Assembly: GCA_015679245.1 (NCBI GenBank)
Contig: CP064953.1
Location: forward strand, 682,001-746,000
Reading direction: 5' to 3'
DNA: 64,000 bases
Source: Actinomycetaceae bacterium zg-1166
GTDB lineage: Bacteria; Actinomycetota; Actinomycetes; Actinomycetales; Actinomycetaceae
How positions within the stretch are numbered: position 1 is the first letter of the stretch; each line of letters opens with the position of its first letter. Under the pieces are notes generated by a model, which was not told the DNA's origin, did not search any database, and saw only the letters and a program-made list of their open reading frames with translations. Made by a program: the position numbers and the translations under genes. Positions 41,508 to 53,362 of the stretch are shown piece by piece.

Positions 41508-42401
41508 TCAGCTTAGGTTCCGACGTCGATTTTCGACCAGTTGCTTATAGGGGCCAAAATCTACTACATACGGGTTGTGGTTACGCTGCTGCTCAGGCGG
41601 GGGTAGCTGCATATAGTCGCCGTAGCCGCGCCGTAACCACGTGTCGTATTGGGCGGGCATTTTGAGGTTTAGTGACTCAAAGGGCATATCTATTGTCGGC
41701 AGTAGTTCAGCATGAGAAATAACCCAGTTTTGCGGGTCACGCATAGTGAAATCAGCCATGTATTCGCAAGGGGTGAGTTCGTAGCGGCGTACGGCTTTTT
41801 CCCACTGCTTTTGCAGAAACTGAGTTTTTATGCCGGTCAGACGCATACTCCAGTGTACCAGCGTGGTGGCGCTGTAAATCAGGGCTTTTTTAGCGCCGCT
41901 AACGCCCACCAGATAGGGGCGAGCGATGCCGCGAAGGAATAGCAGACGCCCCCATAGCCAAGAGGCACGGCTCATAGAGTTAAATGCTGTTCGATCTCCG
42001 GGGATATTATCTACCGGCAGAATATCAAGGAAAAACGGCATTTTATAGCGCGAGTTTTTGGAAAATTTGGGGATTAGTAGCGTATCTAAAAGCACCATTT
42101 TGGTGAACATAAACGGGAAATCGGCTACTGTGTCGGTGTTATGCAGAGCAAAACGACTATCCAAGATTTTGGGTGCTTGCGCTAAGAAACGCTGATAGTC
42201 GCTGCGGCGCATGAGTACGTCGGCATCGTCATCCCAGGGGATAAAACCTTTATGGCGTACCGCACCGATAGCGGTGCCCCCGTATATGCAGTAGGGAATA
42301 TCTAAGCTGCGGCAGACGCGGTCAAATTCGCCCAGTATTAGCTCTAGGAGTACGTGAATATCATCTAGAAGCTGTTGATTAGCGTATTTTGTGTTGGTCA
42401 T
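41508..42401 (-). CDS. LicD family phosphotransferase (first copy)
   Basis: The 297-residue product has GGTAIGAVRHKGFI and PWDDDADVLMRR, then LDILPVDNIPGDR, matching its downstream paralogue and the LicD family. The acceptor and donor cannot be predicted; cytidyl-activated choline genes (licA, licC) are not in the window. It begins the three-gene licD-licD-flippase operon. Its AGGA ribosome site lies in the loop of a short hairpin (TTAAGT/ACTTAA at 42402-42407 with 42415-42420), which might limit translation. The gene is A+T-richer than core genes. Confidence 0.85.
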   Translation of the reverse strand: MTNTKYANQQLLDDIHVLLELILGEFDRVCRSLDIPYCIYGGTAIGAVRHKGFIPWDDDADVLMRRSDYQRFLAQAPKILDSRFALHNTDTVADFPFMFTKMVLLDTLLIPKFSKNSRYKMPFFLDILPVDNIPGDRTAFNSMSRASWLWGRLLFLRGIARPYLVGVSGAKKALIYSATTLVHWSMRLTGIKTQFLQKQWEKAVRRYELTPCEYMADFTMRDPQNWVISHAELLPTIDMPFESLNLKMPAQYDTWLRRGYGDYMQLPPPEQQRNHNPYVVDFGPYKQLVENRRRNLS

Positions 42402-42451
42402 TTAAGTTATTCCTACTTAAGATCTTGAAGCTATTTTGGCGGTTAAAACTC

Positions 42452-43093
42452 TTAGGTTTTAGCTCGCTCCAGTCTGAAGTTATGGCTAATGCGGTGATAG
42501 TAACTGTAACATGCTTTCTCTTGCTTTTGTTTCTCAATGAAGCGACAATAATACGTTACATGAGTCATTACTTCGTCATACAGGAAGTGATCTGTCTGTT
42601 CGTCGAACTTGGGTCGAACTTCGTCGAACTTGTCCTTGACCGCGACTGGGGCATAGTTGAGCTGTTCAAAGTCTTTCAACTTGGCAGTACCCGGCTTTTC
42701 GACGCTTTTGCTGATACCGCACTCTATTTCCACAGTTGAGAGATTCTGCCGAGAGTCAGCGCTGCGCTTGTAGAGTTGTTTGATCTTCGACAGGTCGATC
42801 TCTTTGGTCTTCTTGTGAGCAGCTACGTAAGAGTGGAAGTATTCCGCGCACACGGCGATCAGATTCAAGTAAGTGCGTGAATTACCGAAAATATGCGCAA
42901 TTCCATAGTTGGGCACGGTGACGTTGCCGCTTGTAGGTGGTTGCAGGTGTTCGCCACAGCCGGTGCGAGAACATGTGCATTTGCACTCTTCAAGAAGCCT
43001 CGAACAAAATTTCCCTTTTGCCGTATCTGAAATCGACTTGGCCTGCTGAACCTTTCGATCATTTTCGAGATCCCGGTTAACAGTGAATAGCAA
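42452..43093 (-). pseudogene. Probable HNH nuclease relic, possibly from an ABC-3C-type defence system
   Basis: The 213-codon frame contains CSRTGCGEHL, NYGIAHIFGNS and NLIAVCAEYFH, in the order C-x4-C ... IAHI ... NLIxLCxxxxH of small HNH zinc-finger nucleases, followed by a lysine-rich DLSKIKQLYKRS segment as seen after such domains. Some residues between the IAHI and NLI blocks appear deleted. The C-terminal part, with LNYAPVAVKDKFDE and VTYYCRFIEKQ, resembles helical C-terminal domains of ABC-three-component defence proteins; this is a low-confidence reading. No Shine-Dalgarno is apparent. It lies upstream of the LicD island and is A+T-rich. It may be a decayed gene rather than a working one. 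Confidence 0.4.
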
Positions 43094-43686
43094 TCTCGCA
43101 CCATCTTCACATCAGTTGTCGTCCCACTTGTCCCAGGCTGCCCCAAAGCATCCAATCCCTCAACAGGCCATTTTCTACATTGAGAACACCTCACGAGAGA
43201 TCGAGAGATGGGCAAAATTCTATCACCGTTGCGCTTCTGCAACGAAACATGGGTGTTTGCACACCTCAGGGAGGTGCCACCGGGACAGTGGTGTGACTCG
43301 GTGGCCAGGAACCGAGTGGGGCGTGCACAACTCACGTGGTTCTAGATGCGTGGCACAGCATGTCGCATGAGTATTCGAGGCATGTCGCATGAGTATCCGC
43401 GGCCTCGGGTCTGATCGCTCCGAGTTTAGCCATACAACTGAGCTCAGGTTTCTATTCATATCCCGAGTCGGAACAATCTGTAGGAGCGGCAAGAAAAGAA
43501 GGAGGCAAGGTGGATGCCTTGCCTCCGTGAGAAAAGAGTGGTCTCCCAAAGCTGAGAGACGTATCGCCCATCGCATATATCACGTGCTATCACGCATGTG
43601 AGTAGAGCGTAGAAAGGCGAGATCGGTGCGTGCCTCGCGTACGTGCGATTTACTGTTCACTCGCCTCGATTCGCCTCACATGGGTT
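43094..43686. other. Gene-free stretch at the edge of the accessory island
   Basis: No convincing gene was found on either strand. A near-identical direct repeat, GCATGTCGCATGAGTATTCG at 43358-43377 and GCATGTCGCATGAGTATCCG at 43380-43399, has a 22-base period. A terminator hairpin follows at 43502-43527. Confidence 0.5.
43502..43527 (-). terminator. Rho-independent terminator after the small gene at 43687
   Basis: GGAGGCAAGG (43502-43511) and CCTTGCCTCC (43518-43527) pair perfectly around a six-base loop. Read on the minus strand the stem is followed by TTCTTTTCTT, so it should end the transcript of the small gene encoded at 43866-43687. Confidence 0.75.
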
Positions 43687-43866
43687 TTACAAGGTGTGGT
43701 AAAAACGTGCGAGCTCATTCCAAGCGTTTTGTGCAGCTGCGAGACGTACATGTGCCCGTTCAGCGCGAGAAGCTGAGGCTGAGCGAGAGAGCGAAGATAC
43801 TTCAGCTTGGGCAGACATGAGTTCTGCGTGAGCGCGACGAATCTTCTTTGAGATATCCATATTCAT
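43687..43866 (-). CDS. Small helical protein of unknown function (57-59 residues)
   Basis: This frame was found by reading the minus strand. It opens with ATG at 43866 (or in-frame ATG at 43860) and ends in TAA. GGAAAGAAG lies about eight bases before the first ATG. The product reads MDISKKIRRAHAELMSAQAE and continues with an Ala/Ser/Arg/Glu-rich stretch ending NELARFYHTL; it looks like one long amphipathic helix or coiled coil. The codon choice resembles that of core genes, and a real terminator lies 160 bases downstream. A GGAGC/GCTCC hairpin (near 43891-43905) precedes it. No family was recognised. Confidence 0.6.
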   Translation of the reverse strand: MNMDISKKIRRAHAELMSAQAEVSSLSRSASASRAERAHVRLAAAQNAWNELARFYHTL

Positions 43867-44206
43867 TTATATTCTTCTTTCCTTCGTGGGCGGAGCTAGG
43901 CTCCACGCCCGGTTTTCTCATCCTGCCCAAAGGCAGGGCGAACCGAGAGCGGCTCGTAAGCAACCGAACACCGATGGTATTCGGGGCGCATGTTAGTTGC
44001 GCATCTGCGCCGTATCAGCACAGAGAAGTAATTTTACACTCTTAAATCTTCTGATTGGAAGTGTGTGAGTAAACACACTCTTAGATGTTTTCGATTTAGG
44101 CCTTTCGTCAGCGACGTAACCCACATGCTGCCTTTCTATACCGTGGATCGACGAGGGCGTACAGACCGCACTCTCCAGAAAGAGTGGCCTGACGCATGTG
44201 CTGGGG
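43867..44206. other. Divergent region between the small gene and fumC
   Basis: No gene was seen. It contains the inverted repeat AGTGTGT-N6-ACACACT (44060-44079), a candidate operator for fumC or the divergent small gene, and two similar segments ACACTCTTAAATCTT and ACACTCTTAGATGTT flanking it. Confidence 0.4.
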
Positions 44207-44220
44207 TAGCCTTAGAGTCA
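44207..44220 (+). promoter_or_regulatory. -10-like element giving a leaderless start of fumC
   Basis: TAGCCT (44207-44212) followed by TAGAGTC ends directly at the ATG at 44220. The arrangement almost matches TAGAAT-TAGAGCC-ATG at gatC. No Shine-Dalgarno is present. Confidence 0.4.
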
Positions 44221-45638
44221 TGGCTTACGAGAATATTGAGACTCGCACCGAGTCTGATTCCATGGGATCTATCGACGTTCCTGCTCATCACTACTGGGGC
44301 GCTCAGACTGAGCGCAGCCTCCACAACTTTGATATCGGCCGCTCTACATTCGTGTGGAACCGTCCGATGATCCAGGCTCTTGGCACGCTAAAGAAGGCAG
44401 CAGCCAAGGCCAACGCTGAACTTGGCGAGCTTCCCGCCGAGATCGCTGACCTTATCGCTCAGGCTGCCGACGAAGTCATCTCGGGCAAGCTTGATGCCGA
44501 ATTCCCACTCGTTGTCTTTCAGACAGGTTCGGGCACACAGTCGAACATGAACGCTAACGAGGTAATCTCCAATCGCGCCATTGAGCTAGCTGGTGGGACA
44601 ATGGGTACGAAGAGTCCAGTCCACCCTAACGACCACGTCAATCGCGGTCAGTCCTCCAATGATACGTTCCCCACGGCTATGCATATCGCCGTCGTCTCTC
44701 AGCTCAACGAGAAGCTATACCCAGATGTTCTCAAACTGCGCACCACACTGGCTAAGAAAGCAGAGGAATACAAGGACATCGTTATGGTGGGGCGCACGCA
44801 TCTCCAAGATGCCACCCCGATTACACTCGGCCAGGTTATTTCTGGATGGGTTGCCCAGATTGACTTTGCGATCGATGGCATCAAATACGCCGATTCACGC
44901 GCTCGTGAACTTGCCATCGGCGGTACAGCTGTGGGTACAGGGCTCAACGCTCACCCCGAGTTTGGTAAGCTCGCCGCGCGCTACATCTCTGAAGAATCGG
45001 GCTACTCTTTCAAACAGGCAGATAACCTTTTTGCCTCGCTCTCTGCGCACGATGCTCTCGTACTCGTTTCCGGTGCGCTGCGTGTGCTCGCTGACGCTCT
45101 TATGAAAATCGCCAACGACGTGCGCTGGTACGCATCCGGTCCACGCAACGGCATCGGTGAACTCCTTATTCCAGAGAATGAGCCGGGATCCTCGATTATG
45201 CCGGGCAAGGTGAACCCCACTCAGTGCGAAGCAATGACGATGGTGGCTACGAAAGTGTTTGGCAACGACGCCACAGTGGGCTTTGCTGGTTCGCAGGGCA
45301 ACTTCCAGCTCAACGTATTCAAGCCAGTTATGGCGTGGGCTGTACTTGAATCTATCGAGCTTATCGGCGATTCTTGCGTGAGCTTCGAAGAGCACTGCGC
45401 CCGTGGTATTGAGCCGAATATGCCCAAGATTGAGCACAACCTCGACATCAACCTTATGCAGGTGACAGCTCTAAACCGCCACATTGGATACGACAAGGCT
45501 TCGAAGATCGCCAAGAATGCCCACAAGAAGGGTATCTCGCTACGTGAATCAGCTCTTGAGCTGGGCTTCCTGAGTGCAGAGGATTTTGACCGCTGGGTTG
45601 TTCCCGCCGATATGACACATCCGAGTGTCGACGAGTAG
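44220..45638 (+). CDS. fumC: Class II fumarate hydratase
   Basis: FumC interconverts fumarate and malate in the citric acid cycle. The aspartase/fumarase signature [11 protein letters not shown] lies near residue 320, and the substrate-site sequences [13 protein letters not shown] and [14 protein letters not shown] are intact. The start at 44220 gives [16 protein letters not shown] and 472 residues, close to the family's 460-470; an in-frame upstream start would add eight residues without support. The gene is followed by a very strong palindromic terminator and is probably monocistronic. Confidence 0.95.
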   Translation: MAYENIETRTESDSMGSIDVPAHHYWGAQTERSLHNFDIGRSTFVWNRPMIQALGTLKKAAAKANAELGELPAEIADLIAQAADEVISGKLDAEFPLVVFQTGSGTQSNMNANEVISNRAIELAGGTMGTKSPVHPNDHVNRGQSSNDTFPTAMHIAVVSQLNEKLYPDVLKLRTTLAKKAEEYKDIVMVGRTHLQDATPITLGQVISGWVAQIDFAIDGIKYADSRARELAIGGTAVGTGLNAHPEFGKLAARYISEESGYSFKQADNLFASLSAHDALVLVSGALRVLADALMKIANDVRWYASGPRNGIGELLIPENEPGSSIMPGKVNPTQCEAMTMVATKVFGNDATVGFAGSQGNFQLNVFKPVMAWAVLESIELIGDSCVSFEEHCARGIEPNMPKIEHNLDINLMQVTALNRHIGYDKASKIAKNAHKKGISLRESALELGFLSAEDFDRWVVPADMTHPSVDE

Positions 45639-45673
45639 ACCCCATTCCTTTTGTGCTGCACGGCAAACGGGAT

Positions 45674-45711
45674 GACGTGAGGGCGAGTGGTTAACCACTC
45701 GCCCTCACGTC
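45674..45711. terminator. Perfect 38-bp palindrome between fumC and dfrA
   Basis: GACGTGAGGGCGAGTGGTT (45674-45692) and its exact complement AACCACTCGCCCTCACGTC (45693-45711) adjoin without a spacer. It lies 36 bases after fumC, facing the end of dfrA, and would act as a terminator for both directions. The region from 45712 to the dfrA stop holds only a ten-base tandem repeat CAAGTTCAGT (45884-45903). Confidence 0.75.
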
Positions 45712-45898
45712 TATGTGGTGGAGATGGGAGGTGAGGGAAAGACGCACGATGTCAAAGGAGGTGAAGGAAAGTTTCACCGTACTTGTTGCTGAGGCATCTG
45801 CTTCACTCACTTTTTTGGGGAGGAAAGGCCGTTGTTCCTCAAACTCCTCGATGTGAGCATGAGCTGGAGGGCGGCGAGAGCCTCAAGTTCAGTCAAGT

Positions 45899-46486
45899 TC
45901 AGTCAAGAGCAGCAGAAAGATTTGCGATTGCAGAGGAGAACACTAGCTCCTCGCGCCTCCAGAGTGTAAAGCGATAACGAAGGCCTGTGCGCGAGATTTT
46001 CCAGGCTCCAGCACGCTCAAGCTGCCAGCCCTGACCGAGTTCGGGAGCGAAGGTATCGCCCCCTTCCACTTCGAGATCAATCTCAGTGATTGCGGCGAGG
46101 CTGGCAAGTGCGATTGCTTCACGATAGAGTTGCCCACCTCCAATTACCCAGATAAATGGTGCGTTTGTGCCCCCGTCTGTATCACGCGCTCCGATCCTAG
46201 TGAGGGCAGCTTTGAGACTCGTCTCTACATGAGCGCCGGGGGCGAGGTAGGAAGCAGCGCGTGAGATAACAATATTCTCTCGCCCCGGCAGAGGCCGTGT
46301 ATTTTGGGGAAGTGACTCCCATGTGTGCCGCCCCATCACTATAGGTGCTCCTGTCGTCGTGCGCTTGAAGAAGGCAAAATCTTCGGGTACATGCCAAGGA
46401 ATTGCGCCGTCACGACCGATGACACGATCGCGCCCTTGAGCCCAGATGAGGCCAAGGAGTGGGCGGAGGGAGAGAGTGATTGTCAT
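45899..46486 (-). CDS. dfrA: Dihydrofolate reductase
   Basis: DHFR regenerates tetrahydrofolate after the thymidylate synthase reaction, and here it directly follows thyA. The motif GRDGAIPWHVPEDFAFFKRTT (seen as DGAIPWHVPEDFAFFK) has the catalytic acid Glu and Trp, and VMGRHTWESLP and WVIGGGQLYREA provide NADPH and folate contacts. The ATG at 46486 (MTITLSLRPLLGLIW) gives 195 residues; an in-frame GTG at 46495 would add three. The family usually has 160-180 residues; a few extra residues occur in the loop near 105-112. No clear ribosome site is seen, and expression probably depends on thyA. Confidence 0.93.
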   Translation of the reverse strand: MTITLSLRPLLGLIWAQGRDRVIGRDGAIPWHVPEDFAFFKRTTTGAPIVMGRHTWESLPQNTRPLPGRENIVISRAASYLAPGAHVETSLKAALTRIGARDTDGGTNAPFIWVIGGGQLYREAIALASLAAITEIDLEVEGGDTFAPELGQGWQLERAGAWKISRTGLRYRFTLWRREELVFSSAIANLSAALD

Positions 46487-46515
46487 TGCACACACACCAC
46501 GTGTATGTCGCCAAA

Positions 46516-47364
46516 CTAGACCGCTACGGGCGCGCTGATAGCTGGATGATATATATAGCCATGGGAAGCATCAATGTCCTCCATCGCATAGTCGAAAATT
46601 GATAGAGCCTTGTTAAGGCGAAGAGTGGGGAAGGGATAAGGCTCACGCGAGAGTTGTTCACCTACCTGGTCAAGGTGATTGAGATAGATATGGCAATCAC
46701 CACCTGTCCAGATAAAGTCGCCCACCTCAAGATCCACCTGTTGGGCGAGCATATGCGTGAGTAGTGCGTAGGAAGCGATATTGAAAGGAACACCGAGGAA
46801 GAGATCCGCACTGCGCTGGTAGAGCTGGCAGGAGAGCTTGCCACCGGCCACATAAAACTGGAAGAGTGCATGGCACGGCTGGAGTGCCATCTCCTCTAGG
46901 CTTGCCACATTCCAGGCGCTGACGATATGGCGGCGCGAATCTGGGTGTGTGCGCAGGGAATCGACGAGGGCTGCAATTTGGTCAATATGTTCGCCGCTGG
47001 GGGTAGGCCACGAGCGCCACTGATAGCCGTAGACAGGGCCGAGTTCGCCGTTCTCGTCAGCCCATTCATTCCAAATCGTGATACCGTGTTCTTTGAGCCA
47101 AGCGATATTCGTCGAACCAGAGAGAAACCACAAGAGCTCGCCTTTTACTGACTTCATCGGCACAAATTTCGTGGTGATACGCGGAAAACCCTCGGCGAGA
47201 TTGAAACGAATCTGTCGGCCAAACACGGAGAGTGTGCCCGTGCCTGTGCGGTCAGATTTACGTTCTCCATGAGCAAGGACATCGGCGAGGAGATCTTCGT
47301 AGCTCCGGTTAATTCCCATAGGGAAAACTTTAGTCGCCTCCGAGGCTTCCACAGCAAAGCACAC
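46516..47364 (-). CDS. thyA: Thymidylate synthase
   Basis: ThyA makes dTMP from dUMP with methylene-tetrahydrofolate, producing the dihydrofolate that dfrA recycles. The catalytic cysteine lies in [11 protein letters not shown] (Cys164 counted from the GTG). [11 protein letters not shown] and [17 protein letters not shown] are conserved. A GTG at 47364 has GGGAGG five bases upstream and gives 282 residues. An in-frame ATG at 47319 would give the usual 267 but lacks a well-placed ribosome site. The GTG start is preferred on that ground, although the first 15 residues are not conserved in the family. Confidence 0.93.
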   Translation of the reverse strand: MCFAVEASEATKVFPMGINRSYEDLLADVLAHGERKSDRTGTGTLSVFGRQIRFNLAEGFPRITTKFVPMKSVKGELLWFLSGSTNIAWLKEHGITIWNEWADENGELGPVYGYQWRSWPTPSGEHIDQIAALVDSLRTHPDSRRHIVSAWNVASLEEMALQPCHALFQFYVAGGKLSCQLYQRSADLFLGVPFNIASYALLTHMLAQQVDLEVGDFIWTGGDCHIYLNHLDQVGEQLSREPYPFPTLRLNKALSIFDYAMEDIDASHGYIYHPAISAPVAV

Positions 47365-47414
47365 GTTTCCTCCCTGGGAAATAGCTTCACTTGGAATAAG
47401 GAAGAAAAATACCT

Positions 47415-48056
47415 CTACTTCTTCGCCTCGCGCTTAAGTTTCAAAATTTCGTCAATTGTCGCAAGATCGCCTGCAAGGAATCGCTCGACGAGGGGGCTCC
47501 CCAGCTTCTCAAGACGTTGCCCAATAAAAGGGATCGTAAGAGAGTAATCCACAGTAATACGTAGCTCAGTGAGGGAAGAGCACGCAGGTGTGAGCGCGTT
47601 GTCACTCACAGTGGCACTGTGGAGTTCCGTATCTGTGTGAGTAAGTTCGGCATTTTCACTCTCGATTCGAGACGTGATCTGCCCAGCCGTCTGCTCCTTC
47701 ATTCCCAGAATCTGAAGGCCAGGTCGTGGTTCGTTGGCTGGGCTCATTTCGATGAGTACGCGCCCTTCCACAGGGGCACCTTTGACAGCCTGAAATTCGA
47801 AGCCAATGTGATTGTGCCGGGCAACACCCGCGATAGTAAGTTCGATGTCGCGGGAGAGCACTGAACGTAGAGCGAAGGGTATTTTCTCAGAAGGTATAAA
47901 GATCGTCGTGATGGCACGGTCATCCCCGAGGCGGCGGTGGGAATAATCGTATGTGTCGAAGATTTGCGCGCGAGCTCGCATGATGTCGTCGGAGAAATAA
48001 ACGTCGATCAGTTCGGTGTGAGTAGCCCACGCATAGGTGGTTCGTTCCAGGCGCAT
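47415..48056 (-). CDS. DUF2505 family protein
   Basis: This 213-residue protein belongs to DUF2505, an actinobacterial family with a START/SRPBCC-like lipid-binding fold. The family's pattern is present: an opening like [16 protein letters not shown], the central [11 protein letters not shown] and a C-terminal [18 protein letters not shown] followed by [20 protein letters not shown]. It seems cytosolic. CACAAT ends six bases before the ATG on the coding strand (48063-48068), suggesting a leaderless transcript. It lies upstream of thyA in the same direction with a gap of about 50 bases, so may share its transcript. Biochemical role is unknown. Confidence 0.78.
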   Translation of the reverse strand: MRLERTTYAWATHTELIDVYFSDDIMRARAQIFDTYDYSHRRLGDDRAITTIFIPSEKIPFALRSVLSRDIELTIAGVARHNHIGFEFQAVKGAPVEGRVLIEMSPANEPRPGLQILGMKEQTAGQITSRIESENAELTHTDTELHSATVSDNALTPACSSLTELRITVDYSLTIPFIGQRLEKLGSPLVERFLAGDLATIDEILKLKREAKK

Positions 48057-48062
48057 GATTCT

Positions 48063-48068
48063 ATTGTG
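48063..48068 (-). promoter_or_regulatory. -10-like element giving a leaderless start of the DUF2505 gene
   Basis: On the minus strand CACAAT is followed by six bases and the ATG at 48056. This is the same hexamer and spacing as at proB. There is no Shine-Dalgarno. Confidence 0.35.
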
Positions 48069-48248
48069 CCCGAGATACGCGTGAGCATGGGCAAACTAAG
48101 GCTTCATACTCGCTCGATGAACTGCGCTCTACGCAAGTAGGCAAACTGTTTTTGCGCAGGCAGGAGAGCTGTTTTGCGCAGGCAGAAAGCTATCTCAGTC
48201 TCCATCTGTGCCAGGAGAACAAACTCGAAGGGGAGGGGCACAAACCAG

Positions 48249-48261
48249 TACTCTTAGAGAG
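48249..48261 (+). promoter_or_regulatory. -10-like element giving a leaderless start of pdtaS
   Basis: TACTCT (48249-48254) is followed by TAGAGA and the GTG start at 48261. The same TACTCT occurs in the rplU promoter. The -35 region is not clear. Confidence 0.4.
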
Positions 48262-49694
48262 TGCCAACTTTGACGAATATTCTCGGGCGCTCCACTGCGC
48301 TGACACCCTCGGATCGTGATTGGCTTCACCAGCTTGTAGGTGATTGGCAGGTCATTGCCGATGTCGCATTCGCCGATGTACTTCTTGCCATTCCCAATGG
48401 CGATGATACCTTCACGATCGCTGCACACTGCCGCCCTGCAACGGCTGTCACCTTCTTCGATGATGACGTTGTGGGAGATTCAGTGAGTGAGGAGTTCACG
48501 CGCTTTGGGCCCCTTGTTCTGGCCGATGGGCGACGTCGCTCTATGGAGATTGCTGGACTGTTCGCAGATCTCTACCCTGTGGTTCACGAGGATCGTCGTA
48601 TTGCTGTGCTCTGCGTAGCTAGCGCGTATGTGGGTGATCGTGTTTCTTCCCAGGCTCTGTCTATTTATGAAGAAATTGCAGACAAACTTCTTCATATGGT
48701 GAGCAATGGTGAATTCCCCTTCGATGGAGCACCTACAGGCTATAGGCATGGTACCCCGCGTGTGATCGATGGATTCGTGCTGCTCAATGAGGATGGTGAG
48801 GTTACCTTCGCCAATCCCAATGCCGTCTCTAATTTTCATCGGCTCGGAGTGGTAGGGGCGATCCAAGGTTCGGTGCTCGTCGAACTTGTCACCGATATCA
48901 TCGAGGATCACTCCCAGGTAGAGGAATCTCTACCTGTCGTAGTGATGGGGAGGGCCCCCTGGCTCACTGAGATTGAGGTACACGGCACGATTCTTTCGCT
49001 GCGTGCTGTGCCGCTTTACGACAAAGGAACACGGTGGGGTGCGGTGCTTCTGTGCCGCGATATCACAGAGTTGCGCCACCGTGAGCAAGAACTTCTCACA
49101 AAAGACGCGACGATTCGTGAGATTAACCACCGCGTGAAGAACAACCTGCAAACTGTCTCTGCGTTGCTTCGCCTTCAGGCACGCCGAGCGACGAACGTTC
49201 AAACACAGGCCGCCCTCGACGATGCACAACGCCGTGTGGCCACAATCGCGTTGGTTCACCAAACTCTCTCAGAGACGATCGACGAGACTATCGATTTTGA
49301 TGACGTTTTCGGCCCACTGCTACGCATGGCTTCCGATATTGCGGCAACAGGTGTAACGGTTCACTCCCGCCAAGTTGGTTCCTTTGGAAGAATTGGTGCG
49401 AATCAATCCACAGCACTTGCCATTGTCCTCAATGAATTGGTATCGAACGCTGTGGAGCACGGTCTGCCTGGCGGCGGTAATCTTTGTGTGGAAGCCCTCC
49501 GCGAAGGTAGCCACCTTGTCGTTCACGTCGATGACGATGGCGAGGGAATCGCTGGAGCGAAGAAACCAGGATCAGGCCTGGGGACGAAGATCGTGCGAAC
49601 GATGGTCTCTGGGGAACTCAAGGGGACGATTGCTTGGGGGGAGCGCAGGGAGGGTGGCACACGGGTGACCTTGGATATCACAATCGACGAATAA
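48261..49694 (+). CDS. pdtaS: PdtaS-type sensor histidine kinase
   Basis: A 477-residue cytosolic kinase with an N-terminal GAF-like domain (about 10-165), a PAS-like domain (about 175-270), a HisKA_2 segment with the phospho-acceptor histidine in REINHRVKNNLQTVSALLRL (near residue 289) and a C-terminal ATPase with the N-box VLNELVSNAVEHG and GSGLGTKIV. This layout matches mycobacterial PdtaS, which works with the RNA-binding antiterminator PdtaR and senses metals or NO. PdtaR is not in the window, consistent with its separate location in some genomes. The whiB1 gene converges from the other side, a pairing seen in actinobacteria. Confidence 0.88.
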   Translation: MPTLTNILGRSTALTPSDRDWLHQLVGDWQVIADVAFADVLLAIPNGDDTFTIAAHCRPATAVTFFDDDVVGDSVSEEFTRFGPLVLADGRRRSMEIAGLFADLYPVVHEDRRIAVLCVASAYVGDRVSSQALSIYEEIADKLLHMVSNGEFPFDGAPTGYRHGTPRVIDGFVLLNEDGEVTFANPNAVSNFHRLGVVGAIQGSVLVELVTDIIEDHSQVEESLPVVVMGRAPWLTEIEVHGTILSLRAVPLYDKGTRWGAVLLCRDITELRHREQELLTKDATIREINHRVKNNLQTVSALLRLQARRATNVQTQAALDDAQRRVATIALVHQTLSETIDETIDFDDVFGPLLRMASDIAATGVTVHSRQVGSFGRIGANQSTALAIVLNELVSNAVEHGLPGGGNLCVEALREGSHLVVHVDDDGEGIAGAKKPGSGLGTKIVRTMVSGELKGTIAWGERREGGTRVTLDITIDE

Positions 49695-49846
49695 GGTGGC
49701 ATAACCGCGCTACCCCTGTGCACTTAAATGCGCTGGCGAGCCGAGATATCAGCGCCTACGCACCGACAAAGATAAGAGATATACGTGGAGCCTGCTCGAA
49801 GTTCCGGGAAGACCCCGTCCAGGAAGAGTCCGCGCTGTTCGTCCTA

Positions 49847-50101
49847 TCAGGCCACGTGAGAACGGCGAGCACGAGCTGTGCGGCGCTTGAGCGAACGGCG
49901 CTCATCTTCGGAGAGACCACCCCACACGCCGGCATCCTGCCCCGTTTCAAGTGCCCATTTGAGGCAGATCTCGGAGACTTCACACTGGTTACATACACGC
50001 TTGGCCTGCTCGATCTGGGCGAGCGCAGGCCCGGAGTTTCCAATGGGGAAGAAAAGCTCCGGATCCTCGTTGAGGCATGCTGCGCGATGGCGCCAATCCA
50101 T
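49847..50101 (-). CDS. whiB1: WhiB-family iron-sulfur regulator, WhiB1-like
   Basis: WhiB1 carries a 4Fe-4S cluster that reacts with nitric oxide and controls transcription together with the main sigma factor. The four cluster cysteines are Cys9, Cys37, Cys40 and Cys46 in DWRHRAACLNEDPELFFPIG, then AKRVCNQCEVSEICLKWAL. The GVWGGLSEDERRSLKRR motif follows. The start at 50101 (MDWRHRAAC) has AAGGAGT upstream and matches WhiB1, giving 84 residues; a longer frame from 50137 is less likely. It converges with pdtaS and is divergent from ligA. Confidence 0.93.
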   Translation of the reverse strand: MDWRHRAACLNEDPELFFPIGNSGPALAQIEQAKRVCNQCEVSEICLKWALETGQDAGVWGGLSEDERRSLKRRTARARRSHVA

Positions 50102-53203
<3,102 letters not shown>

Positions 53204-53362
53204 GCTGGTGGTCAATTTCTTGCCTGCGCGGGTGCTGTGATTTTGGCAGTTTTTCCTACATGAGCGCTGCGATTCTGCCCATGTGTGCGCTGAATCCTGT
53301 CAGAGTGGTTCGTTCCTCATACCTCATATGAGTGGGGGTGGTGTCCGCGTGGCAGATCGGGC

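Noticed and set aside
42865-43335. 156-codon frame on the minus strand overlapping the HNH relic
   Set aside because: The cysteine and histidine pattern of an HNH finger occurs in the other frame; this one has no recognisable motifs.
43358-43399. Possible CRISPR-like repeat
   Set aside because: There are only two 20-base copies with a two-base gap, so there are no spacers and no array.
45750-45857. 35-codon frame after the fumC terminator
   Set aside because: No well-placed ribosome site, no recognisable product, and a plausible chance occurrence.
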